Counted from the stretch's first letter, positions 36,953-50,373 are shown. The stretch is DNA of 64,000 nt from Cyanoderma ruficeps (GCA_008694505.1 VZDJ01000052.1:7129955-7193954), one strand, 5' to 3'. Numbers and translations: made by a program. The notes: generated by a model not told the origin, from the sequence alone.

Positions 36953-38649
36953 CTCTCCCCCCTCCACGGCACTTTACGGGAAATGGAATTAAAGAAAATT
37001 TCCAAATGAAAAATGTTATTTTTCCTTTTAAGTCCTGTCCTCAGCAACTGACGCAGAGACCACCAATTATATGCCCTGAAATGTCTGAGAAAGGAGAGAG
37101 AAATCCAAACTGATTTAGCTAGTAGGACCTTGGATCAGTAAATGAGTGGAAAAAAAAACTCCATATAAACACACTTTCCTTCTGGAAGTGTGGGTGCTGA
37201 GGTTCTACTTGATTTTTTTTTTCTGCTTCATATAGTTGGGTATGTGTCAACCCATAAACATCCAGGCAGCCCCTGTGCATTTTTGCTGAGCAGAAATTTG
37301 CAGCCACCTTTCTCCTTTGCAGAGCTCAAAAAAAACCAGAGAGGGGATGCTCTGCTCTTTGTCCTGACCAGAGGTAAAAGGGATCTCACACCCCAGGGAT
37401 TCTCCTGCTCCAGCATGCCCTTTTAGCTTCAGGACCAACATAAGAGGACACATTTAGTTCATGAAGACTTGACACCACAGGTATTTTGCAGAGTCTTCAT
37501 CTATTCTCAGCAGCTTTCCAACTCAAACTGTGAGAGACCAGGCTGAGTGGGAATAAGGAAAAGTTTGCTGCTGCCAGTGATGCTGCAGCCCTCACGTGAA
37601 TACCGTGCTCTCCCATGGGTTTCCTTGCCAATTAATTATCCTTCTCCCTTCCAAATAATTAGCCTTTTGCTCTTCTCTCTATGGATTTTTGCACCAGAAT
37701 GTTGGTCTATGCTTTTGAACAGCATTTGGAGAAACTCACAGTGTTTGCACAGCAGAGCTCAGTGGCACGAGCCAGCCACACTGGCTTGTGCCAAACCCGT
37801 CTACCTAGGATATCACCTGCTCCATGCAAAGCAAGTTGTTGAATTCAGTTTCAGCTGGCCCCTAAAGAAAAGTGATTTCCATAAAGCTAAAAGGTCAAAT
37901 ATTTTAACCTGCCAAACACGTCTCATGCCCAATCTTGGCAAATACAGTCTTATGTTCCATCAGGTGTTGACTGCTCATCACAAAAAGAAATAAATACATA
38001 AATAAATAAAATCACAGCTGGCAAGAGTCAGCTTAGAACACCACTGCTGGTGCCCCTACCATCACAAAAACATTTAAGCACATCCCAAAGCAGAATGCTG
38101 GAAACCCATATCAGTGAGATGAGACTGATTCAATTTGGCAAAAGTTCTAAAGCTTTTTTAGGCAAAAAAACCTACTGCCTTCAGCAGGATATGGGGATGC
38201 TCAGAATGTAAATTGACTCTATGATTTCATGCCTTTTAACTCAAGTGGATACCCCCAAAACTTCCTAGTCTTATTCTCACAGACTACACAGAACAGGTCA
38301 GTGTTCCCTGCATTAACCTCTATCTGTGCTCCAATATAGCTGGTTTTATGGCAGCAGCTTTTTTCCACTTTCATTGCACTCTGCCCAGGGTTTTTATATC
38401 TTACATACCCTGGTTCTACTCAAAAAGGTCACTCAATCTGCAGCCAACATTGCTGCACAGCAAGGAAGAGACACTCCTGTGCTTCAATTCAACCCAAGTG
38501 AAGGCAGCATTCCTGATCTCTTCACTGGGAACACTCCCAGGAAAACACGGGGCACCTCACTTGGGAAGGAGAGGACTGGCGGTCTTTCCAGCTTTAATTT
38601 TTAATTTACACATGTCAAAGTAGCTGCTGTAGGAAATGGATTTGTCTTC
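36953..38649. other. Non-coding stretch, nothing recognised
   Basis: A 148-codon frame at 37547-37993 (plus) has no identifiable domain and ends in the AAAT microsatellite. No exon chain or TE fragment is seen. Confidence 0.45.
37987..38011. repeat. AAAT microsatellite
   Basis: This is a short run of AAAT/ACAT tetranucleotide units on the plus strand. Confidence 0.9.
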
Positions 38650-39025
38650 CCCAGTGCAAGACAGGCGTAGATATAGAGGAGGAAATCCAGTGAAGAACAA
38701 CTAAAGTGGTTAAGGGACTGCAGTGGTTAAGGGGCTTTCCATCATGGAAAGAGGCTGAGGCAGCTTGGGTTGCCCGGGCTGGAGAAGACTCAGCATCTCA
38801 TCCATATCTGAATGGGATTTTGGATGGCAGTGAAGAAGATGGAGACAGGCTCTTCTCAAAGGTGCTCAAAAGACAACCAGCACAATTTGAATTACAGAAC
38901 TTAAACATAGTAAAAACATTATTACTGTGATTGTGGTTAAACAGTAGCAGGTTGCCCAGAAATTTTTCACCACCTCTATCCATGGAGATATTAAAAAAAT
39001 CCCTCTGTGCGTGGTTTTGAACTTT
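38650..39025 (+). repeat. CR1 LINE 3' fragment (about 375 bp)
   Basis: The block order matches avian CR1 in sense orientation. It shows CCAGTGCAAGACAGGCGTAG, a GTGGTTAAGGGACTG block, GGAAAGAGGCTGAGGCAGCTTGG, GCTGGAGAAGACTCAGCATCTCATC, GAAGATGGAGACAGGCTCTTCTC, AGGTTGCCCAGA and CCATGGAGATATT. In intact CR1 this is the end of the reverse-transcriptase reading frame and the start of the 3' UTR. Here it is riddled with indels, and 'GTGGTTAAGGG.CTG' is duplicated near 38705-38735. The terminal octamer repeats are missing or unrecognisable. Confidence 0.87.
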
Positions 39026-41784
39026 TAAAATTGAAATGAACAACTAGTTATTAGCAATCATGATTGTGAACATCCACAAAGTACAAATGTTTGTTTATTT
39101 AGATTGAGGAAACCTTTTCCAGCCACCTGGAGAAAACCTCTCAGCTGTGCTATGGAGATCTGCCCCTCATCAGCAGCTAGGGATGATGAAGCACCTTTGC
39201 TTTCTTTGCCATGAGTGACCAAACAAGTTGTCTCCTTCCTAAGGAAAGGTGGGAACTCTGACTCCAGTACAAGGCAAGAAAAAGGGAGACCAGGAATTGG
39301 AAGTTCAGAAACAGGAAATTTAGGGCACAGTGACCTGAAATTCAGTGACACCCATGTCCCATGTGGAGTCCAAACTACATCCACGAGTTTGGGCTTCAAC
39401 ATCTCCAGTGCTTTAACACCACAACAGCTCGATTAAACACAGCTCAGGAGAACTAGTCTGTCCTATTGTAATAGCATTAAAAATGAAATTCCTCCTATGA
39501 AGGTTTTTTTAGGATTCTTCCACACATGCCCCCTCACCAAAAAAGCCCCTGAGCCTTAAAACTTTCATCTAAGAAGCAAAACTGTCCTATTTTCATTCCC
39601 TCCCAAACACAGCTGTGTTTGAAGTCCTGGCAAAACCAGGTTAGAGTATGAATGAACAAAGCAAGTAGGAATTTAAGGCACAAGCCTTGCCTTGATGAAG
39701 GTAATTATTAGGTCAGCCCAAGAAAAAATTGATGAGCCTGACATAACACTCCCAAACAGATCAACAGTCTTCATATAAATTTTGGTCCTGGCTTCTATAA
39801 AACCATTATCATTCCCTAGCATTGTAATTTACAGCCTGATGATGCACTGAATCATATTTTAATTTATCTGGAAGATATAAACAAACATTCTTGGATGGAA
39901 ATTAATACCTGATCTTTGGCTACCTCTTGTGGTATAAAAACCCAGAGAGAAATTACATTCAGAAAAAAAAAAAAAACATTTAAGAAAATCATTGCACAAC
40001 TGATGAGCTTGTCAAATAATTGTAAGGAGAAAATTAGTTCTTAGGGGGGTTGTGTATAAGAAGCTTAGAATATTTTGCTGTGTAAATGAATACCAGAGTC
40101 TTAACAGGGTGAATATTTCTGTAAGTGTATGCCATGGATGGCACCTGTTTTCATACACAAGTGGAGGGCAAATAAAGAATTAAATCAAAGCCTCAACTCT
40201 CCCATTTTCCTAATGCCCACTGTTCTGCAAAATGTTTCATGCTTTTGTAGGAATTCTGTGCTCGAAGAGAAATCTGTGAAGCACTGCTAACCTAAGGAGA
40301 AAAAACCCAGGGAGCTGACGTGAACCTCTGCTACACAACAGGATAAAATCCACATAAAACCAGGCTCAACAGCTACAAGTAATCTCAAGTATAGTAAAGG
40401 TGCAAGATATACAGTTATGGAGAGGAGACTCAGGAGTGCAGCTGGCATGCTGAGAGAACATCTGTACACTCATTGTACCACAGTTCATCAACTGTTTATT
40501 CCAGCAAGTACCAGATGCAAAGGAGGAATGGGAAGAGCATGAACAGAAATCAGAATTTGTTCTGATCGAGAGGATCACATGGTCTGAGTCAAAGAAGGAA
40601 AGCGAAGAGATTTTCAAAATCAGACAGAAGGCCTATCCAGCCTCCAACTGGAGAAAAGCAGGGTAGCCCAAACACGGCTCATGGCTCTTATTAGTTCTGG
40701 CCTACGTGTACAGGAACCCAAAACTTTCTTTGGTGGTTACAACAGTAATTCAAAAAAGCAGACACACTCCCTTTTTAAGGTAGAAACAGAGACTTGTCCA
40801 AAGAAAAAGGATTTGTGCCACCTCAGTGTCTTATGGGTTTCTAAAAAGGCCTGACAATTTGGGTTCTAGAGTAGAAATTCAGGTCTGGCTCGAGTAATCT
40901 CCCACCACCACTCAATCAACTGGAGAACCAGCAAGATCCCTGGATCAAATTAAACAGGGAAAAAAAAAACCCCCACACTTCAGTTAATTTTTTTCTCTTA
41001 TGCCCAACCAATTCAGTATAGGGAAGAGAGTTCTTTTTCCTGACAATCTAGCATCCAAGAAAACGTTCCTACCTGTATTGCCAAAAGTATGGCTTGTGGG
41101 AACACTGTCCCACATGTCCTGCACATTGTACCATGGAATTTAATCCAAATTCATAAGTACTACACCCCTCATCACATGCTAGGAAAATACCAAAGTCCTC
41201 ATCATGCTAGGAAATAAGCTCTTGGGAAAGTCAGTGGCAGAACTCCTGTGAAACAAGACAGGCAACGCAAACAACACCACAAAGGAAATGGAATACTCTG
41301 CTGGATGATAAGCAGCCAGAGGAAAACGGGCCCCGGACAACCAGCAGCACACAGCAAAGGAGATCTCCACGTGGGATTTTTCAAGAAAGTCAAGTGAAAA
41401 AGAGGAGGTTCTCCTGAGGAGGAGTAGATCAGAAGAGCTCAAAGACAGACCTATGTCCAAGTTGTGCTTTGTAGCCCCACATCCTGCAGGAAAAGGCAGG
41501 ATCTCTCCTTTCGTGCTAACCTCTCCATGGCCAGCACTCACATTCAGATGGGCACAGAGAGAAATAAGGTTTCATCACCAACTCAAAACGCCATTATAAA
41601 ATTTGCTGAGGAAATTGCAAACCCAAAATGGAAGCCAGCTGAGACCACAGCCTGCAGGGTCATGTATCATTAGCGCCAAGTGAACCAAGTCCAAATGTCC
41701 AGCTTACTGTTCAGGAGGAAACAAAAGCACTACTATATATGTGGGCAAAGCATCATCTTTTTCTAATCAAACCTGTCTTAGGAC
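39026..41784. other. Non-coding stretch, no gene recognised
   Basis: Frames of up to 120 codons occur with no motifs. A-runs lie at 39964-39976 and 40960-40969. No TE fragment was named. The 39770-40110 interval is notably AT-rich. Confidence 0.5.
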
Positions 41785-41826
41785 TGGGTTGAGAAAAGCA
41801 CTCAAGCATGTGCTTAAGGCTCTCTA
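41785..41826. repeat. Ancient sauropsid repeat motif, copy 1
   Basis: AAAAGCACTCAAGCATGTGCTTAAGG matches the old repeat phrase 'aaagcacttaagcatgtgcttaa' seen widely in turtles and crocodilians. The core AAGCATGTGCTT is almost self-complementary. A relative in the opposite sense lies at 43025. Confidence 0.42.
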
Positions 41827-43024
41827 TATTTTTTTTTTTTTATTTTCAGAAAACAGCTCGAAACACACATTTACCTGTAAGCACTTGCTAAGGCTGTGAA
41901 TAACAGTGAAAACCACAACTAAAATCTTCGGAGAAAAAGGTGTTATAAAAAAAAAAAAGCAAAATGTGATAAGATGTGATCGTCCATCGTATTGCCTTAT
42001 CTCTTATCTCTCTGCTAGGAACACTGTGGGACAAACAGTGAGTAACACAAGGCTGCTCACAACATTAGACACAATATCCGAGTCACAAAAACTATATAAT
42101 CAGCACCCTACCATATTCTTGGGTTTATTTATGGCATCGCCAGAGAGCCAGTAAAAAAAGTAATTAGAACAGCTCCAGGTTTGAGACCATTCTCAGCCAT
42201 TCAACCTCCAAAGGAGATCTTTTGCAAGAGTCTGGAGTGAAAGTTATGACCCCATTTAGTGCCATTCACTAATGGCAGTAAACATGACACAGTTTCACAC
42301 CCTGGCTCAGTCCTCATGCCTGCTTGCAGCACATTAATAATCCTGTCAGAGCTGTCAAGGGGACACAAGACTTGCTGTTCTGGTGATGCTCTGTCCCTGT
42401 CTCCATTCAAATAATTTGTCTTTCATCACCGTCAGAATTGTTTTCCAGCATTTCTCTTTGACTCAATGACTTTTGATCTCTGGCCTAATATTCCATTCAC
42501 CCTTACCAAAAAATCAAAACCCCCACAAATCTGAATAATTAGCCAGAAAGTTGCTGGCTAACAAATCCAAAAGGTTGCAAAGGCAAACTGTCACCAATTT
42601 CATCGTGTGATTAACACAAGTTGACTTACATCCCGAGGAGGCCATGTTGCCTCCCTGGGAAATACTCTTCTGCACCAGTTATTCTTAGGTGTTATTTCTG
42701 ATTAATTATGCTCTCGCTCCATTAGAAAACTGATGGCCAACTTTGCATCTGTCTCTTCGCTTTTTATCTTACAAAGACAAGCAGTTATAAAAAATTCATA
42801 GGAAGGAACGAGAAGATGGTCAGTGTGTCCGAGGAGGTGCAGCAGCTCAGGTTTTCTGTCCTGAGAGTATAAAAGTGAAGGTCATAGAAGCATCAATTGA
42901 TACAGAACCCCATCTTCCCAGGCAGAGGTGTCGTTTTTCTCTCACAAAAATGCATCTGCAGCTTCACGCAGTAGAATTATTAACAATTCCACGAAAAAAA
43001 TACCAGATGCATCTCCAGTTTTAT

Positions 43025-43108
43025 GAATGCAAATAGCCCCATTGGAGCCGAGGGGAATACTCACACGTGTTTAAGTTAGACACATGCATAAGCAAAGGCA
43101 GGATCACA
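43025..43108. repeat. Ancient sauropsid repeat motif, copy 2
   Basis: The sequence reads GCCCCATTGGAGCCGAGGGG, then AATACTCACACGTGTTTAAG, then TTAGACACATGCATAAGCAA, then AGGCAGGATCACAGCCCC. In order and spacing it follows the old phrase 'cccattg...gg.actactcacatgcttaaagttaagcacatgcttaagtg..tgcaggatc.gggcc'. It is longer and better than copy 1 and lies 1.2 kb away in the inverse sense. Class is unknown to me; the element is palindromic in design. Confidence 0.52.
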
Positions 43109-46100
43109 GCCCCAGCTATAAATATTTATGTCTGCAGTACAACACAGCCTCAAAAATGCATTCACAAAACAGACTATAATGCGAGATCCTGACAATACAG
43201 GTTACTCCATAGAATTTCAATGGGAGGCACTTCTTTCTTGTGTCCCTTTGAAAACCCCAGCCTCTATTATTTTAATAAAGCCGCCACTGTCATTTCAGCA
43301 ACCTTGGCCAATAGCACCCACAAGAAGCAAAAAGAAATTAAACACAGCAAAAATAAACTAAAAATAATTCGTTACTGCCAATGTAAAAATCTTTTCAAAC
43401 TATGTTTTAGCACATTTATTGATTATTAAGCAGGGTACTAAAAGGATCTGACTTTGGAGCACTAACATACATCTTCAACTAAGATTAGCACAAATCAGGC
43501 GAACTCCCACCTCTCTCTTCCTTAGAGATTTAAAATTAGATTCGGGTGACTAATGCAGATAAAAATATTCATTCACTTCAGCCACACAATCTGGTTTCCT
43601 GGCACAAGTGTTTGCAGAAAACAAATGTTAAAAGCAAATGCCGTTATTTACTTTGGAAGAATATTTCTACACAACCAATGACAGAATAGAAACACCAGCA
43701 GGTGACTTATGCAGCCAGTCAGAAAAAATATCCCTCACGTTTGAAACAGTCAATTCACAGAGGAAGAATATTTGCAAAAGAAATTTTGTCAGATCCATTT
43801 GAGCTCGGAATACATAAAATAGAAACCAGAAAAGTACTGAAGGAGAAGATGGACTTAGTCAAAACAAACCCCTCAATCTAAACCCAAGCCCAAAAATTGC
43901 TTTTCCCCTTCAGTTCAAAAGATTTTGGATCAGGCTACTCCAGCTCAATTCAGCTTCAAAGGCTCACACAAACCTGGAAGCATCACCCTGCAAGCAAATC
44001 TCAAGCACTTGGTCTGCACAGCATTGCAGGATCGAGTCTTGTAGAGAGCATCAAACACAAGTTGTAATTAAAATAATTTATATGCCGCTAACAAGTCAGC
44101 TAAAGCAAGCACATCAGGTTCCCAGCATGGATTTCAATTTGCTTCAAAATTACTCAAGGATAGGAGCTCATATTTTCAACATCATCCTAGTTAGCTTAGG
44201 AAAAAATAAAAAATAAAAATGCAAGACCCAAGTGACAGCTGTTTGATTGGAAGAAGGTGGGGGTGGCTCTTACTTGGTAGGTGTTTACTCACTGCCTGGA
44301 TTCATCATGAAAGCAAACATCCAGACTGTGCATATGCTCCCAACAAACGTGTCACGGGCTGCAAAAGGAGCAGGCTGGGCTGCTTTCCCATGAGGAAGTG
44401 TGCGCAGGGCTGCACAATCAGTGCTGCTGGGTAATTCCTGGCGGAATCTCACCTAATGGGAGTCAGCCCCAACACATGGATCCTTCCTCACCCTCTCTTG
44501 TAATCCTCAGGAAACCCAGTCCTGAATTAGGCTGTGCTCTGCTGGCTTCTTTCTTCACCTCGGCGCTGTTTCTTCACAAGCTGCAATCACTTAGCTGCCC
44601 ATAAAATCCAGAATGAGCCACCTAGATGGATCTTTTAGCCTTTTGAAATACTGAGATTAGCCCCGGTGTGTCCTGGAGCAAGCAGCCATCCTTCTGCAGG
44701 ACCACCTGTATCTCCACAAGGACCATGGAGGTGGAGACAGTGTGTGAAAATGAACCAGCGTGTCAGAAATCCAATTTCTCCCTCTGTGGGTAAAGTACCT
44801 CAGAGAAAATCAGCTGATGATGGAAAAGAGCCCACAGAACACCACCAATGTGACTGCAGCATTTTCTAACAGCCATGCATATCGCCTAAAAAATTAAAAT
44901 ATATATATACTGTTAGTGTATTTGGTTCAAGCACTTATAAACTGTTCACCTCAGCTGAAGCATGGGTTCTTGCTTTAAGGAGAACTGGACACAACTGGTT
45001 TTTGTTTTGTTTTGTTGGGTTTGTTGTTTTTTTTTTTACTTAGAAGCAGAACAGTTGCCGAAATCTCCTTGTGTTCTTTTTGGCCTGCTTGGTTTTTCCA
45101 CTGTGGAAATTATTATTTTAAGGTCAGAAACAATTCCACTCCAATATTTATCCTTGCTAACATTACAGTGCAGGTGTTGGATATTCAGGGTGACTGCCAC
45201 CCCCACAAGCCAACTACCTTGTCTCTAACGTACAAATTGTGGCACGTTTAATTGCAAATATTTGAGGAGTTAAAACTGAAACTCAGTGCTGACTGGCAGA
45301 GTCCAAAATTTTAACTTCCCACATCCTTTTTTTGGATCCTCTGCTTTTGGACATTTCTAAAGAAGCCATAGAGGTCTTGATAGATCTCACACCTCATCTG
45401 CTGTGACAATTCCTTTGCTTCTCAGATCAGTAACATAAAACTTTGTATTTGAGGCTTTCGCAGCAGATTGTTTGGTGCTTTAAGTCTCATTTATGCTTTA
45501 TCACTTACTGAGCTGACAAGTCATTTAAATATTCAATTTAGGAAATAGCAAAAGTTTATGTGTTGTCCTGAACTTACTAAGGATAACATTTAAGAAACCT
45601 AATTCATAGGATGGCATCTGAAACCAGCAGGTCAGGAGGGAAAGTTATTAGCCTGGATTCAAGGCTTTAACTGGAATAATGTGTGCTCTCGATCTCCAAG
45701 GATTATGCAGTCAGAAGGGAGATATCTGGCTAGATGGGATTTTGCACATCTGTCAGCTACATCAGAGATCCAAATGCAAAAGCCAGCATGTAAGAACATT
45801 ATGTGGATTTGTGTCCCTCTCCTGAGGATCTGGGGTCCATAAACCAATGAATGGATTACAAAGAAACATGGTTATAGTATTTTCATCTGTGACAGATACT
45901 GCTGCAACTCCAGAGTGGCTCCCAATACTTAAAGGGAAACCATACCCATTCTCCACATAGCCCCTGAGAAAATGCAGAAGGCACGAAGAAATGAAGAAAT
46001 CAGAAAATTTATGCTAAAAATGGGTCAGCACCTGACTTAAAAACTCCAGGGCTGGTCAGAACCAGCACAGTATGGGAGTGTTTTCCTTCATTCATACGTG

Positions 46101-47003
46101 CTGTCTGTAATGAATCCATGTGGAAGAGTGAGTGGTTGTACACCCTGAACCACACTTTAGAAATGTGCAAAGAAGTTCACCAGAGGGGCTGGAGTTCCCA
46201 GTAACCCAGAACTGCATTCCATTTAACATTAACAGGAAAACTCCATGACCCTGTCTGTGGACATTCCCTATCAATTCACCCCACACCCCTCAAACTCTGC
46301 TTCAAGTGTCTCAGCGTGAGAACTGCTGAGCTTTGCATCTGTTTGAATGCTCTCAGGGAAACCCAGGAAACACCAAGAGCACATGAAACTGAACGACTGG
46401 ATGTGTTACAGATTAGAATTTCAAAATGCCCACACCCAACTTCAGCAAGTTTCCCACCTTCACCTCGGGAAAAGCTGTGAAACTAAAATTCCAAGGGAAT
46501 TTTCTTTTTCAAGCCCAATGGCACACACGGGCTCCTAACAAAGTGCAGGGCACACCAGCCAAAGAGGAATTTGCAGATCTCTGAGGGTTTTACTCCCCAG
46601 AGTTATGAGATACTGTAGAGATACTTCAGGTTTGGAAAGCCAGGGTAGCAACATATGAACTTTTTTTTTTATTTAGCCACACAATGCAAAAGGGTTTACT
46701 TGACCCACTGAATTATTCTGTGTACAACCTTAGTCAGAGAGTTCTTTGTTCCTGTGTTCTCGTGAGGGAGGCATCATTAGAAGGAGTCCTGTTTGTTTCT
46801 TTTGGATCTTATTTGGGAAGGCAGGCATTTTAATTTGGAGCCAGGACTGACACTATTTGCACCATGGCAAGACATTACCTGTTGGGTTTTCTCTGGAGTT
46901 CACCTGTTTATGTTTAATAAAAATGCACTTTTGTAACTCATGATGGGCTAGAGAATTCCCAAACCATTCAAAATACTTTAAAGTTCTTTTGGGACACAGC
47001 CAG
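43109..47003. other. Non-coding stretch, no gene recognised
   Basis: An intermediate-GC patch at 44220-44870 has several short open frames but no recognisable protein. TATATATA lies near 44900 and a T-run at 45027-45038. No TE fragment was named. Confidence 0.48.
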
Positions 47004-47089
47004 ATACTTAATATTGTATTACATTTTATAGTTGTCACTTAATCAAGCTATTTAATATTATAGTACATTTTAAAACTGTCACTTAATCA
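47004..47089. repeat. Diverged tandem duplication, about 43 bp twice
   Basis: 47004-47045 and 47046-47089 share TTAATATT, a TA(T/G)TACATTTTA block and TGTCACTTAATCA. They differ by several substitutions and a small indel. This is an old local duplication with no transposon features. Confidence 0.9.
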
Positions 47090-47819
47090 CATTTTCTTGA
47101 CCCTTTTATGTGAATTAAAGATCACTGTAGATAAAAAATGGCATGCTTTAGTTTAAATAGATTCAGTATGTCCAGTTTGACAGTTACTTCTGAGACATTA
47201 AAAGAATTTTCTGTGATTAATGTGACCCCCACACGTTAGGTAGTATAATGTTCCATTTCTTCAACCATTAGAGGAAACAGCATTAGACAGAAGGAGCCAA
47301 AACTTATCTGACTGTATGTAAAGCTAAGAAAGCCTAAAGATAATGTACAGCTCTGTCTGGTGTGCTGTGAGACCAAGTTAAACCAACTCAGTATTTTCTG
47401 TTTCCTTACAATTCAAATGGGGAAAAAAAAAAAAAAGCGCTCAGCAGTAACACAGCAAGCCTACATTCCACAACGGAAGAAAGATCTTATTGCAGCTTGC
47501 ACAGAAAAGGAATAAATGCACTTTCTGCCATGGCAGGTGAGCAGGACTGTCTGTGCTTGGTATAAATGATTGATAGCCATGCATCCTAGTCTTGGAAGGC
47601 TTCTTACCTATGCATTTACTCACAAGAGCAAAAAAAAATGTACATAAGACGTGTCCACCCTCAGAACCATTTTTAATGGCAATCACCATCACCATCATCT
47701 TTGGTGGTTGATCCAGAACTGTGTCATTGAAAGATTTTATGCTTTTAAGTCATACATAGTAAATTACCTTCTCTTATAGGCATGTTTAAAACTATTGTCT
47801 TTTGCTGTAACCTTGGTCC
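47090..47819. other. Non-coding stretch, nothing recognised
   Basis: AT-rich sequence with an A-run near 47422-47434. No coding or repeat signal is seen. Confidence 0.45.
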
Positions 47820-48120
47820 TAAGATCCTATTTAATTTATTGAATTCTAATTGCTCTTCCTTTTGTATCTTAATCTCGAATCAGATGTACCACATTTGTTA
47901 ACAGCTGTGACTGTAAGTGCTGCCCATTTTCAGAACATTCTGTGTGCTTTTCTTGATAGTTTAATTAGAATAAATACCCTTTTTAATGCATGAAGTGGGA
48001 CACAGTATAATAACATTGATCTTTCATTTGACAGCAAATTTGTTTGATAACAGAACGGGGTTTAGTGTAACCAAATCGGCAACAGTAATTCATTTGGATA
48101 GTCAATTAAAAATAGTGTGT
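47820..48120. other. Candidate conserved noncoding element
   Basis: The block is AT-rich and non-repetitive, with TTAATTTATTGAATTCTAATTG, GTTTAATTAGAATAAA and TTTAATGCAT motifs. It resembles homeodomain/POU-binding enhancer texture. Conservation is not demonstrated. Confidence 0.22.
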
Positions 48121-49679
48121 GGAGAGTACCTCTGCAAACAGTGAACAGCGGGCTAAAATAATCAAGACATGAAAAGAGCCTGCACAGAAATCAGGATGTT
48201 GATGGAGAAAAACAGTTCAAACTTATTTACAAGAGTTGCTTATGAGATGCGTGTGGGCATAAAAGCGTCTCTCTCTAAAAAATGTGGTCATGTTGGGAAA
48301 AGAAGTCAATTAACATGGTCCACTCAACAGAACTGCTCATTTTTTCCAGAGGGATATTTTCTTAACCTAAATTCTGCAGACAGGACAGCCTTTGCCTCCT
48401 CCTGGGAGAAATGAGCCAGTTTTTGCATTGGACTCCCAGCAGCTTGGGAGGGAGAACCTCCCCCTCCATCCAAGGGCAGACATCAGCTCAAGGAGCTCCA
48501 TCCCACCAGCCACACTGGCAATGGCCCAGGATCTGACAGCAGCAGATCCTCAACGCTTGGGGCTACAGCTCACCTACACTCTTCTCCTCTGACACTGAAT
48601 AAAGCACCTAAAAACTAAGCTACAAGCACGAGCAGCAGCGGAAAGGTAGATGCACACTTTTCCCTCAATCCAGAGGAAATTCTGTCCAGACAGACAGACT
48701 AACTGAAGAGCTCAGTCAACCCAAGCTGTTGAGCCTCAGAATTAATGTTGTTGCTGTAGTGGGGATGTCACAGGTATTGAACACAGCACAGCAGTGGAGA
48801 GGACAGGTACTGTTGCTCCCAGCAGGTAAATGGATATTATCCTTTTCCCTTCATCTATTTTTTCCCTTCCTGTTTGTCATCAGCATTCTTGGATCTTCAA
48901 TTAGATTGTAAGCTCCCTGGGACATAAACCAGGTCATTATTTTGTCTTCAAAAAGGGATCATCACAAGGGGCCAAGACTGTGTCAATGCTGCTTGGAGCC
49001 TTTGGGCAAAATATTACTAAATTGCCCTTCAACTCCAACCCAAAATTATAGGCATGCTGCGTGCAGTATTTTGTAAGCCATTGTTTTGCAACGTGGAAAT
49101 ATGCAAGTGAACATGATACTTGAACAACATAATTCATTTTCCATTCATGAGCCACAATGGGTATCTCATGGCACTGTTTGCTCTTCAGTTTCAAATGTGA
49201 ACTTGCATACAAAGTCAAGCAAATGAGCTCGCCTTCACGTTGTTTTATTAAGCTCTTGGACTTCACTCTAAGCCCTAGAAGAAGAAGTTACAGTTGCTGT
49301 CGTCTCACAAAAGCAGTGAAATTCCCAAAGAACTGAAGAACTTGGCCCTGGGTTGTGTATGAAAGTGGCTGTAAGTCCTCTGCTGCTTTTCTTATCCTTC
49401 CTCGTGCCAGCCCCGCATTTGTGTTCAAAATTAAGTTTTACAGCAGCATTCCATAAAACTCCTCATCTTAACTTTTGGAGGATATCCTTAATGACATTAT
49501 TGGTTTGAAAAGTTTAAAGATAGCTTTGTTTTAATTTCTCTTTAGCTTTTCACTCAAATACCCCGTGTATGACATTATTATAATTCCTTCGCTGGGTTTA
49601 TACCTGCAAACTCCTCTCCTGTTCTTTTGTTCTCGGGCTAATCTTTCCTTTTATATTAATGAAGCCCTTTGAAGTATCT
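48121..49679. other. Non-coding stretch, nothing recognised
   Basis: Short frames only. No gene, RNA or named repeat is supported up to the L2 fossil. Confidence 0.45.
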
Positions 49680-50090
49680 CTTCAAATCTTCAACTAGATT
49701 CCTTTGTGACTCTTTTCCTCCCCCTAAACCTGATAGGGTTCTTTTTATCGTGAAAATTATTAATACTTCCCCCACTTCTGGCATTGTACTGTCAGCTTTA
49801 AAACGTTCTATTATTATTTCTGATCTTAAGCTGCTTTCTCCTGACCCAGGAATATTGGCAAATTACCGACCTATAGCCAAGCTTTTATAGGGAAGGTCTA
49901 GCATCAAGTGGTAGCCTTTCAAGTGCTTAACCACCTAGTAATAATCTTTATGACAAATGGCCTCCAGCTTTGCAGTTATGCCTAAGAGCGTCCCTTAAAG
50001 TGGTCAATGACTTTTTATAAAACCAAACCCTGAGTATCATGTCAGCTCTTACCCACCTGGCTATTAGCACACCTCGAGACCACACTGCAG
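49680..50090 (+). pseudogene. L2-type LINE reverse-transcriptase fossil
   Basis: Translating 49752-49890 gives INTSPTSGIVLSALKRSIII, then LLSPDPGILANYRPIAKLL. This follows the L2/CR1-clade RT pattern '..LTSG..P...K.A.v.PllKKp.LDP.d..NYRPIsnL'. After a frameshift, another frame (about 49940-50016) reads NNLYDKWPPALQLC then ASLKVVNDFL, matching the next block 'NNLye..QSGFR..HSTETALLKVVNDLL'. A third frame then gives DHTADHSNPF, like '..DTVDHSILL' of the catalytic-motif region. The collinear order across frames identifies a frameshifted, dead RT gene. L2 has long been inactive in birds. Confidence 0.78.
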
Positions 50091-50373
50091 ATCACAGTAA
50101 CCCTTTCTGACCACAGGCCAGCTGATAAAACACAGGGAGGAGGAGTTTTCTTCAATCTGAAGACATCAACTTTTCACTCCAGGACATCATTCATCCACGT
50201 CGAGCAACGTGCATCATTTTCTTGTAATCAATGCAGAGTCCACTGCTCCTGAGTGGTATTGCAGCTAATCATTAAGATAAATATAATTGTTAAGAGTACT
50301 GACACTCCTTTCAGCTGCTTTATGCAAAGAATTGATTTCTACACATGCAGTTTGGCATTTTACTGTGAATCAG

